Positions 15,487 through 24,281 of a stretch of 36,882 bases of DNA are shown here, piece by piece. The DNA is taken from contig JAGYMO010000362.1 of assembly GCA_018400255.1 (NCBI GenBank), positions 1 through 36,882 on the forward strand, read 5' to 3'. The notes beneath the pieces were generated by a model. That model saw only the letters and a list, made by a program, of their open reading frames with translations, had not been told where the DNA came from and ran no database searches. The position numbers were made by a program, and so were the translations under genes. Position 1 is the stretch's first letter. Every line of letters starts with the position of its first letter. Source of the stretch: Deltaproteobacteria bacterium (lineage in GTDB: Bacteria > Desulfobacterota > DSM-4660 > Desulfatiglandales > B25-G16).

Positions 15487-16166
15487 ATATACTATTATTT
15501 GGGCCGAATGGAAGTGGAAAGGGGACTCAAGGTGCAATTATAAAGGAAAAACAGGGAGTGCCTCACATTGAGACAGGTGTTATTTTTAGGGAAAATATAT
15601 CTGGAGGGACTGAGCTCGGTGAAAAGGCTAGGGCTTATATTGATAAGGGGGAATTGGTGCCAGATGAAATTACTATACCAATGGTTCTTGATAGACTGAA
15701 GAAGCCTGATTGCATCAGTGGTTGGCTCCTGGATGGATTTCCTCGCAATCTTGCGCAGGCCGTAAGCCTGAACAAGGCATTAGACAATGAAGGTATGAGT
15801 GTGGATGTACTTATTGAAATCAATCTGGATAGGGAAATAGCTAAAAAGAGGATAATGGGACGTAGGATATGTGTTAATGATAATAACCATCCTAACAATA
15901 TAAACATAGAGGCCATAAAACCAAATGGTGACCGATGTAGGATATGTGGCGGTCTTTTGAAAACACGGGAAGATGATCAGGATGAGTCCGCTATTGATAA
16001 GAGACATGAAATTTATTTTGATTCGAAACAAGGGACAATGGCAGCTATTAACTTTTTTAAGGACTTATCCGAAAATAACGGAAGTCCTTCCGTCATAGAA
16101 TTGGACGGGAAAAAAGGTGTTGGAGAAGTGACAGATGAGTTAATGAAAAAATTGGCTGATTTGTAA
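15483..16166 (+). CDS. adk: Adenylate kinase, Desulfovibrio-type with metal-binding LID
   Basis: Balances adenine nucleotides (ATP + AMP to 2 ADP). The 227-residue protein has the P-loop FGPNGSGKGTQ, the AMP-site region HIETGVIFRENISGGTELG in place of the common TGDMLR form, and GWLLDGFPRN. Its LID region carries Cys130, His136, Cys152 and Cys155 (RRICVNDNNHPNN and DRCRICGG). This reproduces, one residue shifted, the Cys-His-Cys-Cys metal site I recall for Desulfovibrio gigas adenylate kinase, which can hold zinc, cobalt or iron. It is a good lineage marker. It overlaps the thioesterase gene rather than lying in a ribosomal protein operon. Confidence 0.95.
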   Translation: MNILLFGPNGSGKGTQGAIIKEKQGVPHIETGVIFRENISGGTELGEKARAYIDKGELVPDEITIPMVLDRLKKPDCISGWLLDGFPRNLAQAVSLNKALDNEGMSVDVLIEINLDREIAKKRIMGRRICVNDNNHPNNINIEAIKPNGDRCRICGGLLKTREDDQDESAIDKRHEIYFDSKQGTMAAINFFKDLSENNGSPSVIELDGKKGVGEVTDELMKKLADL

Positions 16167-16345
16167 TACCTTAGTCATAGTTAAACAGGGTAAGTTGGCA
16201 ATAGTATTTTTTTGAAATTGCTGTGTATGGCCTCGTGATGTTTTCAATCTCTCATGTGAAATTTGATGCATGATCATGAAAAAGAATATCGCTTAAGTAA
16301 TTAGATTGGAGAGAGATTTTATGTAATTTAATAAAAGGAGGGATA

Positions 16346-17977
16346 GTGGAGCATTCAATAAGTCCTGGAGGCGAAGCATTTAGTCTTCCACAGGAAGATG
16401 ATTACAAAAAAGAATATGAAAGGCTCGCAGCAATTGTCAAGGAAGAAAAGAATAGAGGCCACACAATAGTAGTTGTGATGGGACTTGGTTTCGTGGGCGC
16501 AGTTATGGCCGCCGTTGTCGCAGACAGCGTGGATAAGGGTACAAAAAAACCTAATAAATTTGTAATAGGCATGCAAAGGCCAAGTCCTAGAAGTTACTGG
16601 AAGATCCCGCTGTTTAATAGGGGAATTTCTCCAGTCAATGCTGAAGACCCTGCTGTTGCTCAAATTATAAATGAATGTGTTCTGAAAAAGAAGACACTTA
16701 CAGCTACGTTTACATACGATGCCCTGAAGTTTGCAGATATCCTGGTTCTTGATGTTCAGTGTGATTTCATAAAAAATGACCTTGGGAATCTTCATAGCGG
16801 TTATGCAGAGATGGGTGCAATTGAGGAAAGCTTTAAGCTTATCGGCAGATTAATCAACCCGAATTGCTTGATTCTTATTGAAACTACAGTCCCCCCCGGC
16901 ACGACTGAATATATTGCTTATCCTATAATAAAAAAGGCCTTTGAGCGGCGTGGTATTAAGAAGGAGCCGCTTTTAGCTCATTCTTTTGAGAGGGTAATGC
17001 CTGGAAGGGATTATGTGCGTTCCATAAAAAATTTTTGGCGGGTCTGCAGCGGTATAAATAAGGAGAGTGAAAAAAAGACCGTAGATTTTTTAAGTGACGT
17101 TATTGAGGTTGATAAATATCCATTAAAGGTTTTAGACAGACCGATTGAAAGTGAGACATGCAAGATTATTGAAAATAGCTACAGGGCGACTATACTTGCT
17201 TTTTTAGATGAATGGAGTCTTTTTTCTGAGACAAATGGTGTAGATTTAATTAAGGTCATAGATGCGATTAAGGTTAGACCAACTCACAACAATATTATAT
17301 TCCCCGGACCTGGTATAGGTGGTTATTGTCTGCCAAAGGATGGGGGATTGGGGATATGGGCATATAAGCACCTCCTTGGCTTTGAAAATGATATATTTAG
17401 GATTACCCCTGAGGCGATAAACATTAATGATACAAGGGCACTTCATGTGGCGCAATTGGTTAGAGATGCATTGCGTAATATGGGAAAGATAGTTGCTGCC
17501 TCTAAGATTGCTATTTTAGGTGCATCCTACAGGGAAGACGTTGGCGATTCAAGGTACAGTGGTTCAGAATTGATTGTAAGAAAGATTACAGAGATGGGGG
17601 GAGAAATCAGTGTTCATGACCCATATATTGATCACTGGTGGGAGCTTGAGAGCCAAGATTCTTACCCTGCAATGGGAGAGAGCAGATCAAGGTTTTTTAG
17701 GAATCAGGAGCATCTTAAGGATTTAAGGATATCACCAACAATAAAGGATGCTGTTAGAGGCTCAGATGCACTAGTTTTGGCTGTTAGGCATAAGGAGTAT
17801 TTAGATCTAAAGGCAGAGGATATTATTGGTATGGCAGGTGGTCCTATGGCAGTGGTAGACTGTTTCGGTATTCTTGATGATGATACAATAAAGGCTTTTT
17901 TTGAACTTGGCTGTGAGGTAAAGGGCTTGGGAAGGGGCCATATACAAAGGATTAAAGAGAGGACAAGAAAAAAATAG
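16346..17977 (+). CDS. Nucleotide-sugar 6-dehydrogenase (UDP-glucose/GDP-mannose dehydrogenase superfamily)
   Basis: NAD-dependent enzyme oxidising C6 of a nucleotide sugar to a uronate for envelope polysaccharide. At 543 residues it is about 100 longer than the usual 430. An N-terminal extension of about 45 residues (1-36 hydrophilic) precedes the Rossmann motif VVVMGLGFVGAVMAAVVADS. Then come ETTVPPGTTEY, the region SFERVMPGRDYV, the central CKIIENSYRATILAFLDEWS, and the catalytic Cys328 in GPGIGGYCLPKDGG. The C-terminal domain begins near AILGASYREDVGDSR. The ENSYR and PGPGIGG patterns favour the WecC/WbpA/TviB side (N-acetylated sugars), but the substrate is open. It starts at GTG with AAGGAGG just upstream. 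No other sugar genes adjoin it. Confidence 0.85.
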   Translation: MEHSISPGGEAFSLPQEDDYKKEYERLAAIVKEEKNRGHTIVVVMGLGFVGAVMAAVVADSVDKGTKKPNKFVIGMQRPSPRSYWKIPLFNRGISPVNAEDPAVAQIINECVLKKKTLTATFTYDALKFADILVLDVQCDFIKNDLGNLHSGYAEMGAIEESFKLIGRLINPNCLILIETTVPPGTTEYIAYPIIKKAFERRGIKKEPLLAHSFERVMPGRDYVRSIKNFWRVCSGINKESEKKTVDFLSDVIEVDKYPLKVLDRPIESETCKIIENSYRATILAFLDEWSLFSETNGVDLIKVIDAIKVRPTHNNIIFPGPGIGGYCLPKDGGLGIWAYKHLLGFENDIFRITPEAININDTRALHVAQLVRDALRNMGKIVAASKIAILGASYREDVGDSRYSGSELIVRKITEMGGEISVHDPYIDHWWELESQDSYPAMGESRSRFFRNQEHLKDLRISPTIKDAVRGSDALVLAVRHKEYLDLKAEDIIGMAGGPMAVVDCFGILDDDTIKAFFELGCEVKGLGRGHIQRIKERTRKK

Positions 17978-18063
17978 GTTATAGGTCTTTTAGGTAGTAA
18001 AAATTTATAATGAGCAGGATAGTATAGAATAACAAAAAATAAGGATAGTACTTGTGGCAGAGA

Positions 18064-18909
18064 TCATGACTCTGTTTTAATATCTTGTCGCTGCTTATTA
18101 TTACTAGATGATTTTTCAACTATTACCTTTGTGTCATAACTATTTTCTTCATTGAGATAGGATGAGGCCCTTCCCATATTTATTGCTATTTCTAAGAAAT
18201 TTGAGCTGCCGATAAGCGCTAAAAAATTTCCCCTTGAAACATCATTGTAGGAGCGGTTTATTTGTTTTAAGATAATTTTACCAACCTTAATCATAAAGCC
18301 CTCTGATTCAATAAAGGCCCTTAATCTTTCCTCCGTTATATTGGTAATAAGATTCCCAAAGTTGTCTACCCTTATCACATGACCAATAAGCCTACCTTTT
18401 TTCTCGTACGGCGCAGGATAGCTCAAGGTTGTTAGGTCAGAAGTTGTTTCTCCGAAAAGAGATGGGCAAACACCACGTGAGAGATGAGCAGACACCGGCG
18501 CAAATATATCCCTTCCGTGAAATGTAGAGCTTACATCTGTTAGCCAGTATTTCCTTTCAGTGAGATTAATAATCTTTATATCAGGTTTTAACTCATTTAT
18601 AGGCCAGAATAGACCATTATCAGGGCCTACAAAAAAATAATTGTCTGCCAGCATTAAAATTGGTCTTCTATCTCCGCCTACACCAGGATCAATTATGCAC
18701 AGGTGAATTGTTCCCTTAGGAAACCATTTATAAGCCTCTTTTATTATTGTGGCCCCAGCCTGAATTGAACCTGCTGGAATTTCATGTGTTATGTCTACTA
18801 ATTTTACATGGGGATTTATCGTAAGGATTACCCCCTTCATGATGGCTACATATGGATCAGCTTGTCCAAAATCAGTTGTTATTGTAATAATTCCGGTAGG
18901 TTTTTGCAT
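18064..18909 (-). CDS. SAM hydrolase / SAM hydroxide adenosyltransferase family (DUF62)
   Basis: The 281-residue protein belongs to the fluorinase/chlorinase/SAM-hydroxide adenosyltransferase superfamily. Non-halogenating members hydrolyse S-adenosylmethionine to adenosine and methionine. Conserved elements are ITTDFGQADPYVAIMKGVI near the start, CIIDPGVGGDRRPI, FVGPDNGLFWPI, FHGRDIFAPVSAHLSRG and VDNFGNLITNI. The PDNG and GRDIFAP motifs are those of the widespread hydrolases, so halogenation is not indicated. It faces the divergent folD gene (a SAM/one-carbon neighbour) across about 230 bases and converges on the sugar dehydrogenase gene. The ribosome-binding site is weak. Confidence 0.9.
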   Translation of the reverse strand: MQKPTGIITITTDFGQADPYVAIMKGVILTINPHVKLVDITHEIPAGSIQAGATIIKEAYKWFPKGTIHLCIIDPGVGGDRRPILMLADNYFFVGPDNGLFWPINELKPDIKIINLTERKYWLTDVSSTFHGRDIFAPVSAHLSRGVCPSLFGETTSDLTTLSYPAPYEKKGRLIGHVIRVDNFGNLITNITEERLRAFIESEGFMIKVGKIILKQINRSYNDVSRGNFLALIGSSNFLEIAINMGRASSYLNEENSYDTKVIVEKSSSNNKQRQDIKTES

Positions 18910-19143
18910 AAATTATTTTTTCTTTGTTATAGAAAGTAGGTTAATAAGAAATTTCAAGGCATCATAAAGAGTATGAAGATATTAGTTATAGGAAATTATC
19001 TTCTACAGTTCAGAATTTTCTGTTTGTTTAAGTTGTTTTTCATTTTAGATTTGATATTTATAGTAACTTATGTTATCTGGCTAATCAAATAAATATAAAA
19101 ATAATTTTACATGACTTATTTTAACTAAAAGAAGGAGTTTAAT

Positions 19144-20052
19144 ATGACGGCAAAACTAATTAAAGGTACGGAAGTAAGAGATGAAATCTTGGTAGAGCTA
19201 AAAGATGAGGTAGATAAGATTAAAAATGAACATGGCGTTGTACCAGGGCTTGTCACTATTTTAGTTGGGGAGAATCCTGCATCTATTTCTTATGTAACCT
19301 CTAAGATAAAAACGGCACAGAGTTTAGGTTTTAAAGAGGTTCAGGACAATCAACCTGATGATATATCGGAACAGGATTTACTTGGCCTTGTTGATAAGTA
19401 TAACAAGGATGACTCAATACATGGAATCCTTGTGCAACTTCCATTACCAAAGCATATTGACGATAAGAAGATACTTAATGCCATTGACCCAGATAAGGAT
19501 GTTGACGGTTTTCACCCTGTAAATGTCGGTAGATTGATGATAGGTGGAGATGAGGCAAAATTCCTTCCTTGCACGCCGGCTGGTATTCAAGAACTCATTG
19601 TGAGATCTGGTGTAGAGACTGAAGGTGCTGAGGTTGTAGTTGTAGGTAGATCTAATATTGTTGGAAAACCTATAGCCAATATAATGCTTCAAAAGGGTCC
19701 GGGGGCTAATTCTACTGTAACAATAGCGCATACAAGAACAAAGGACCTGGCCTTTCACTGCAAGAGGGCTGATATTTTAATAGTAGCAGCAGGTGTGCCC
19801 GATCTGGTTAAACCTGAATGGATCAAACCCGGCGCATGCGTTATTGACGTTGGTGTGAACAGGGTAGGGGAGAAGATCAGCGAAAAGACGGGCAAGAAGA
19901 TTGCTATTCTCAAGGGTGATGTTGATTTCGAGAAGGCAAAAGAGATCGCAGGCTATATTACCCCTGTGCCCGGAGGCGTTGGGCCCATGACCATCACAAT
20001 GCTCATGAAAAACACCCTCAAATCCCTTAAATTTCATCTCGGAATTGAATAA
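19144..20052 (+). CDS. folD: Bifunctional methylene-THF dehydrogenase/methenyl-THF cyclohydrolase
   Basis: Interconverts 5,10-methylene-, methenyl- and 10-formyl-tetrahydrofolate, supplying one-carbon units to purines, formyl-Met and, in acetogens and some sulfate reducers, the Wood-Ljungdahl methyl branch. The 302 residues contain the catalytic region SYVTSKIKTAQSLGF (with the Tyr/Lys pair), HGILVQLPLPKHID, DVDGFHPVNVGRL, the nucleotide motif VVVGRSNIVGKPIA and the C-terminal TPVPGGVGPMTI. AAGGAGTTTAAT precedes the ATG. It is transcribed alone and ends at a strong terminator. Confidence 0.97.
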   Translation: MTAKLIKGTEVRDEILVELKDEVDKIKNEHGVVPGLVTILVGENPASISYVTSKIKTAQSLGFKEVQDNQPDDISEQDLLGLVDKYNKDDSIHGILVQLPLPKHIDDKKILNAIDPDKDVDGFHPVNVGRLMIGGDEAKFLPCTPAGIQELIVRSGVETEGAEVVVVGRSNIVGKPIANIMLQKGPGANSTVTIAHTRTKDLAFHCKRADILIVAAGVPDLVKPEWIKPGACVIDVGVNRVGEKISEKTGKKIAILKGDVDFEKAKEIAGYITPVPGGVGPMTITMLMKNTLKSLKFHLGIE

Positions 20053-20065
20053 ACTAGCATTCTTG

Positions 20066-20105
20066 AAGGGCATTCTCTTTAAGAAGCATGAGAATGCCCT
20101 TTCTT
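20066..20105 (+). terminator. Strong terminator after folD
   Basis: A perfect 12-base stem, AAGGGCATTCTC (20066-20077) with GAGAATGCCCTT (20090-20101), encloses a 12-base loop and is followed by a T-rich tail. An outer pair, ACTAGCA (20053-20059) and TGCTAGT (20114-20120), encloses it. It lies between convergent folD and the M48 protease gene and could act on both strands. Confidence 0.85.
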
Positions 20106-20161
20106 AAAAAATTTGCTAGTAATTACACTGATAATGATAATTGACAGTGTCAATGAGTTAT

Positions 20162-21430
20162 TTATTCAAGATTGCCTTCCATTGATCCCAATCGCTCTAT
20201 CCTTTCAACTGGAGCAGGATGAGAGTAATTAAACCAGGAATAAATTCTATGAGGAACAAGATTAGATAAGTTTTCAGCGCTAAGTTTTGTTAATGCATTT
20301 ATCATTGAGCTTACATCGCCAGTTAGTGATACACCAACAGTATCCGCCTCTTTTTCAAACTTTCTGGATATGGCCGAACCAATGGGGCTTAAAAAATAAA
20401 TAATGGGAGATAAAAGGGTTGGTACTAAAAATAGGCCTACGTATGATGATTGCTCTTTAACAAGGCCAAATGTTTGGTATATAAGGTTCCAGTCCATTAA
20501 CCTTGCAACAATTAACAGTCCAAAGAAGGATAAGATCTCCATCAAGATCAATTGCTTTATAATATGCTTTTTAACCCAATGGCCTGTTTCATGGGCCAGG
20601 ATTGACAATATTTCATCATCCGGGTGGGATTTTAGAAGAGTGTCAAAAAGCACAATTCTTTTTGTTTTACCTAACCCCGTAAAGTATGCGTTTGTGTGTT
20701 TACTTCTAATCCCGGCATCCATCTGGAAAACACCACTTACCCCAAGGCCTGCCTTTGACATAAGGTTTACGATTTTGCCCTTAAGTTCTTCATTTGTGAT
20801 TGGTTCAAATTTGTTAAAAATAGGTGCAATAACAACCGGGTATAACCACATTATAATCAATTCAAAGACTGATAAAAGTATCCATGCAAAGAACCACCAG
20901 TAATTTTGCATATATCGTAATAACAGCAGGAGAAAAAGTAGTACAAGTTCGCCGAGGACAAAAGATAACCCAATGCCTTTGAATAGGTCACGTGCCCATA
21001 GCTTCACGGTCTTGGTATTAAAACCATGTCTGTCTTCTATTACAAAGGTATGGTAAATAGAAAAAGGTATATCGAAAAGGTTAGATATAACTGCAAGTGC
21101 AGCAAAGAATAGCAGGCCCTCCAATATAAAACTTATGTTCCATGATTTGATTAGTTCCACTAACCACGGAAGAAACCCTGTGAGCAATATCAAGAGTATT
21201 AATATCTCGTCGAATATTTGAGAGATAATCTCGAATTTAGTAGAATCAGATGTATATCTCGCAATTTGATAAAATTTGCCTTTATCAATGGTATTTTTAA
21301 ATACTCTGGGGACTTCATCTGCATTGCGATTCAAGTGAGAGATATTTAAAATATCCAAACCTAGCTTAAATAATGATCGGAAAATGAATATGGAAAGGTA
21401 TGTTATAAGCAGTATATTAAATTGGATCAT
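20162..21430 (-). CDS. M48 family membrane metalloprotease, Ste24/CAAX-protease type
   Basis: A 422-residue integral-membrane zinc protease. The zinc motif HExxH is His280-Glu281-x-x-His284 in LAHETGHWVKKH, with a third ligand region FEKEADTVGVSLT further on (EADxxG). Several hydrophobic helices surround it: a signal-anchor at 4-20, segments around 70-90, 105-125, 165-200 and 300-350. Eukaryotic Ste24 trims prenylated proteins; bacterial homologues are thought to clear misfolded or abnormal membrane proteins. FVIEDRHGFNTKTVKLW is a Ste24 family block. It stands alone, convergent with folD, and its ribosome-binding site is weak. Confidence 0.92.
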   Translation of the reverse strand: MIQFNILLITYLSIFIFRSLFKLGLDILNISHLNRNADEVPRVFKNTIDKGKFYQIARYTSDSTKFEIISQIFDEILILLILLTGFLPWLVELIKSWNISFILEGLLFFAALAVISNLFDIPFSIYHTFVIEDRHGFNTKTVKLWARDLFKGIGLSFVLGELVLLFLLLLLRYMQNYWWFFAWILLSVFELIIMWLYPVVIAPIFNKFEPITNEELKGKIVNLMSKAGLGVSGVFQMDAGIRSKHTNAYFTGLGKTKRIVLFDTLLKSHPDDEILSILAHETGHWVKKHIIKQLILMEILSFFGLLIVARLMDWNLIYQTFGLVKEQSSYVGLFLVPTLLSPIIYFLSPIGSAISRKFEKEADTVGVSLTGDVSSMINALTKLSAENLSNLVPHRIYSWFNYSHPAPVERIERLGSMEGNLE

Positions 21431-21606
21431 AGGTATCTAACAAATCCTTTGTATAAATTGATTGGAAATAGTTCAGCCACTGAGACTCTATAGATTAGTA
21501 ATATTCTATTAAATGAAATGCGGGATGTAAAATTTTAAGATGTAGTTTTTTTCTTGCAGAGAGATTTTAATTGATATTTTTTCTTTGTATTTTAGTGACT
21601 TGGTGG

Positions 21607-22263
21607 CTATAGAAATTGACCTTTCGAGCGAATTCCTTCTTCGCAAAAATCTATGATTTTGCATTCATTATGCCGTGGTTTTCTCGCTGTGCAAATTGCC
21701 CTCCCATGAGATATTAAAAGATTAGAGAATAATCTCCACTGCTCTTTTGGAATAATCTCCATTAGGTCAAACTCCACTTTGGTTGCATCCTTTTTATCAG
21801 TCAGACCTATCCGATTGCTTAGCCGAAGAACATGGGTGTCGACTATAATCGCAGGAATGTTGTACGCCTCTGCAAGTACAACATTAGCCGTTTTTCTGCC
21901 AATCCCAGGCAGTGATACCATATCATCAAGGTTTGAGGGCACGTTCCCATGGTATTTATCAACCAAAATATTGCAAAATGCCTTTATCGATTTGGCCTTG
22001 TTTCGAAAGAAACCTGTGGGTTTAATGTCAAATTCTAATTCGCTTAGGTTTACCTGGGCATAATCTTTTGCACTATGGTATTTTTGAAATAAATCCTTGG
22101 TTACTTCATTTACCCTTTTATCAGTGCACTGCGCGGAAAGCACTGTAGATATTAGAAGTTCTAATGGGTTTTGAAAAACAAGGGCAGTCTTAGTATCCGG
22201 ATATTCTTTTTCGAGGATGGCTATTATGATTTTCACCTTGTTTTGTAGATTGTCCTTTGTCAT
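21607..22263 (-). CDS. nth: Endonuclease III, DNA glycosylase/AP lyase
   Basis: Base-excision repair enzyme removing oxidised pyrimidines. The 218 residues include the helix-hairpin-helix LPGIGRKTANVVL with catalytic Lys124 and the catalytic Asp142 in IIVDTHVLRLSNRIGL. The C-terminal iron-sulfur loop reads Cys191-x6-His198-x2-Cys201-x5-Cys207; the normal motif has Cys at the second position (C-x6-C-x2-C-x5-C). The codon at 21670-21672 is CAT on the minus strand, so the change is in the given sequence. The enzyme may carry an altered or no cluster. It begins 18 bases after the molybdoenzyme stop, suggesting co-transcription. Confidence 0.95.
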   Translation of the reverse strand: MTKDNLQNKVKIIIAILEKEYPDTKTALVFQNPLELLISTVLSAQCTDKRVNEVTKDLFQKYHSAKDYAQVNLSELEFDIKPTGFFRNKAKSIKAFCNILVDKYHGNVPSNLDDMVSLPGIGRKTANVVLAEAYNIPAIIVDTHVLRLSNRIGLTDKKDATKVEFDLMEIIPKEQWRLFSNLLISHGRAICTARKPRHNECKIIDFCEEGIRSKGQFL

Positions 22264-22281
22264 TCTTTATTCTTCAGGTTA

Positions 22282-22872
22282 TTATAATCCATTTTCTTCA
22301 AAACGTTCCCCTTTCCAAACATTGGCACCTCTGTGATAACCTTTTTCTTCCCAGTATCCGGGTACATCCTTATCTATGATAGTAATTTCGGATACCCACT
22401 TAACGCTTTTGTAAGCATAAAGGTCAGGAATTATGAGTCGCAGAGGATAACCATGGTCCGAGCTAAGCGGCATTCCATTAGCTTCCCATACGAGAAGTGT
22501 GTCTGGCCTTAAAAGGTTTTCCAGTTTAAGATCTGTTTTATAACCACCAAGGCTGGATACTACAACATGCGTCGCCTTTTTAAAAGGTTTTGCTAACTCA
22601 AGAATCAATGTTACAGGAACCCCTTTCCATCGAATATTAGGTATACTCCATGTCTCCACGCAATGAAAATCTCTAACAATTTCAATTGATTTAAGACTCT
22701 TAACCTCCTGCATGCTCAGAGTTAATGATTTATCAACCATGCCAGAAATTGTTAAAGACAAGGAGCCTGAGTCCTCCTCAGGTCCTGATTCAACAGTCCT
22801 TACAGGCCACTTCTTGATCCATTTTTGGCCGACTGGCAGGTCTCCTGGGTTTTTGAAAGTGTTCTTTGTCAA
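22282..22872 (-). CDS. Sulfite oxidase-fold molybdopterin-dependent oxidoreductase, short form
   Basis: A 196-residue protein of the sulfite oxidase/MsrP (YedY) molybdopterin-binding domain family. The Mo-ligating Cys71 is seen in VRDFHCVETWSIPNIRWKGVP, followed by GGYKTDLKLENLL, HGYPLRLIIPDLYAYKSVKWV and the C-terminal PGYWEEKGYHRGANVW. No Tat signal peptide is visible, in contrast to the periplasmic MsrP and SorA enzymes, so it probably acts in the cytoplasm. The substrate is unknown. I accept the TTG start at 22872 because GAGG lies about 8 bases upstream and no later Met fits. It sits between panE-like and nth genes on one strand. Confidence 0.85.
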   Translation of the reverse strand: MTKNTFKNPGDLPVGQKWIKKWPVRTVESGPEEDSGSLSLTISGMVDKSLTLSMQEVKSLKSIEIVRDFHCVETWSIPNIRWKGVPVTLILELAKPFKKATHVVVSSLGGYKTDLKLENLLRPDTLLVWEANGMPLSSDHGYPLRLIIPDLYAYKSVKWVSEITIIDKDVPGYWEEKGYHRGANVWKGERFEENGL

Positions 22873-22905
22873 TTTAAAAACCTCATAATTTTGTAGTAAA
22901 AGATA

Positions 22906-23832
22906 TTAAACCTCCCATTGATACTCTATAGCCTTAATTATTCTAAAGAGTGTGTCATTTAAAGGTGTTGGAATGTCGTATTTTTTACCAAGCTCGATTA
23001 CCTTACCAGCAAACATCTCGACCTCTGTCTTTCTTCTCGCCTCGAAATCCTGGAGCATTGATGTTTTTCCCTCTGGAGGCTGATTGGACAGGAAGGTATA
23101 CCACTCATCTATATCTTTATCGTAGAGGTGAATCCCTCTAAATTTAGCTATTGATATTACTTCCTGCATAGCTTCCTCCATAAGTTCCTTTGCCTCCTTG
23201 GATTTCTGAAAAATACCATAATTTGCTCCAAGAACGGCGGACACCTGGTTTATCCCTGTATTAATCATAAACTTCCACCACAGGGTTCGTATCATATCCT
23301 TTGGTGTTTCATAAATTATTCCAAACGTATCAAAAAGGGATTGAACAGCCTTAACTTTTTCTGAAATATGTGTATTGTTTTTTTCCCCAAAAAAGAGCTT
23401 TCCCGTGGGGGAAAAATTTATGCAATTTTTTTCTTTCACAGCGCTAATCCCAACTACAATAGCATATAATATCTTTTCCTTACCATAAACTGAGGCTATC
23501 TGCTCCTCGCTCTCAATGCCATTCATGATAGAGAGGATTAATGTCTTTTCACCAACAAAATTATATATATCTCTTATTGCATCTGGCAAGTCATGATGTT
23601 TTACGGCAATTATTATGAGATCAGAGAGCTGGTCTTTTTCAGCTGGTCTTAGTAATTTCGGAAAATATTGTTTTCCGTTTATGATAAGACCATGCTCGCT
23701 AAGTCTATTATAGCGGTCACCTTTTGCAACAACGGACACACAGTCTTTGTCCTTCGCATAGAAGAGGCTCATATAAGAGGCACCCATGGCGCCTGCACCG
23801 ATAAATAATATTTTTTTTATAGGAGGAAACAA
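22906..23832 (-). CDS. Ketopantoate reductase family protein (ApbA/PanE)
   Basis: NADPH-dependent reductase family that converts 2-dehydropantoate to pantoate for coenzyme A synthesis, with related proteins acting on other 2-keto acids. The 308 residues have the N-terminal motif ILFIGAGAMGASYMSLFYAK, then VAVKHHDLPDAI and LSIMNGIESEEQI. The C-terminal domain has TLWWKFMINTGINQVSAVL, with the catalytic Lys, and SMLQDFEARRKTEVEMFAG. Many genomes have several paralogues, so panE itself is not certain and no pan genes are adjacent. The TTG start at 23832 is supported by AAAGGAG 7-8 bases upstream. Confidence 0.85.
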   Translation of the reverse strand: MFPPIKKILFIGAGAMGASYMSLFYAKDKDCVSVVAKGDRYNRLSEHGLIINGKQYFPKLLRPAEKDQLSDLIIIAVKHHDLPDAIRDIYNFVGEKTLILSIMNGIESEEQIASVYGKEKILYAIVVGISAVKEKNCINFSPTGKLFFGEKNNTHISEKVKAVQSLFDTFGIIYETPKDMIRTLWWKFMINTGINQVSAVLGANYGIFQKSKEAKELMEEAMQEVISIAKFRGIHLYDKDIDEWYTFLSNQPPEGKTSMLQDFEARRKTEVEMFAGKVIELGKKYDIPTPLNDTLFRIIKAIEYQWEV

Positions 23833-23933
23833 TGGTAAGCTCCTTTATAACAAATCTGCAATTATTTAAAAAAATACACGGTATATTTAAAAAAGGCAAA
23901 TATTTTCAAAATTTATTTATGAAGGACATACCC

Positions 23934-24281
23934 TTATAATTCAGGCACATTTATTCCTAATGAGTCTTCAAGCCATTTGGCTACTAATCTTCTGTGGCAG
24001 AAACTTCCTGATGGTTCGTGGCATAGGAGTATTTTTCCGTCAAGCTCTTTATATACGCTTGTTGGATTTAGCTTACTCAATGTTTCACTGTAATATCTCT
24101 GGGAATATTCATCCTTTGTTAAATTTCCTGCCCTCCAGTCTCTAAGCAGAGAAAGAGATGGCAGAAGAGCTTCATATTTCCTAAATCTATAGCCTTTCAT
24201 TGGCCAGGGGAAGTCACTTCTTGCAATACTTACAATATTTGGAAGGCCTTTTGCTTTTTTAAAATAACTGGTCTTGATCAT
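23934..24281 (-). CDS. DUF488 family protein
   Basis: A 115-residue member of DUF488, a small widespread family of unknown function. The family's C-terminal signature is visible: KILLCHEPSGSFCHRRLVAKWLED, where Cys-x-Glu and Cys-His-Arg are characteristic, preceded by a SIARSDFPWPMKGYRF-type N-terminal strand. The start ATG at 24281 has no good ribosome-binding site. It is about 100 bases upstream of the panE-like gene on the same strand and may share its transcript. I cannot assign a reaction. Confidence 0.8.
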   Translation of the reverse strand: MIKTSYFKKAKGLPNIVSIARSDFPWPMKGYRFRKYEALLPSLSLLRDWRAGNLTKDEYSQRYYSETLSKLNPTSVYKELDGKILLCHEPSGSFCHRRLVAKWLEDSLGINVPEL

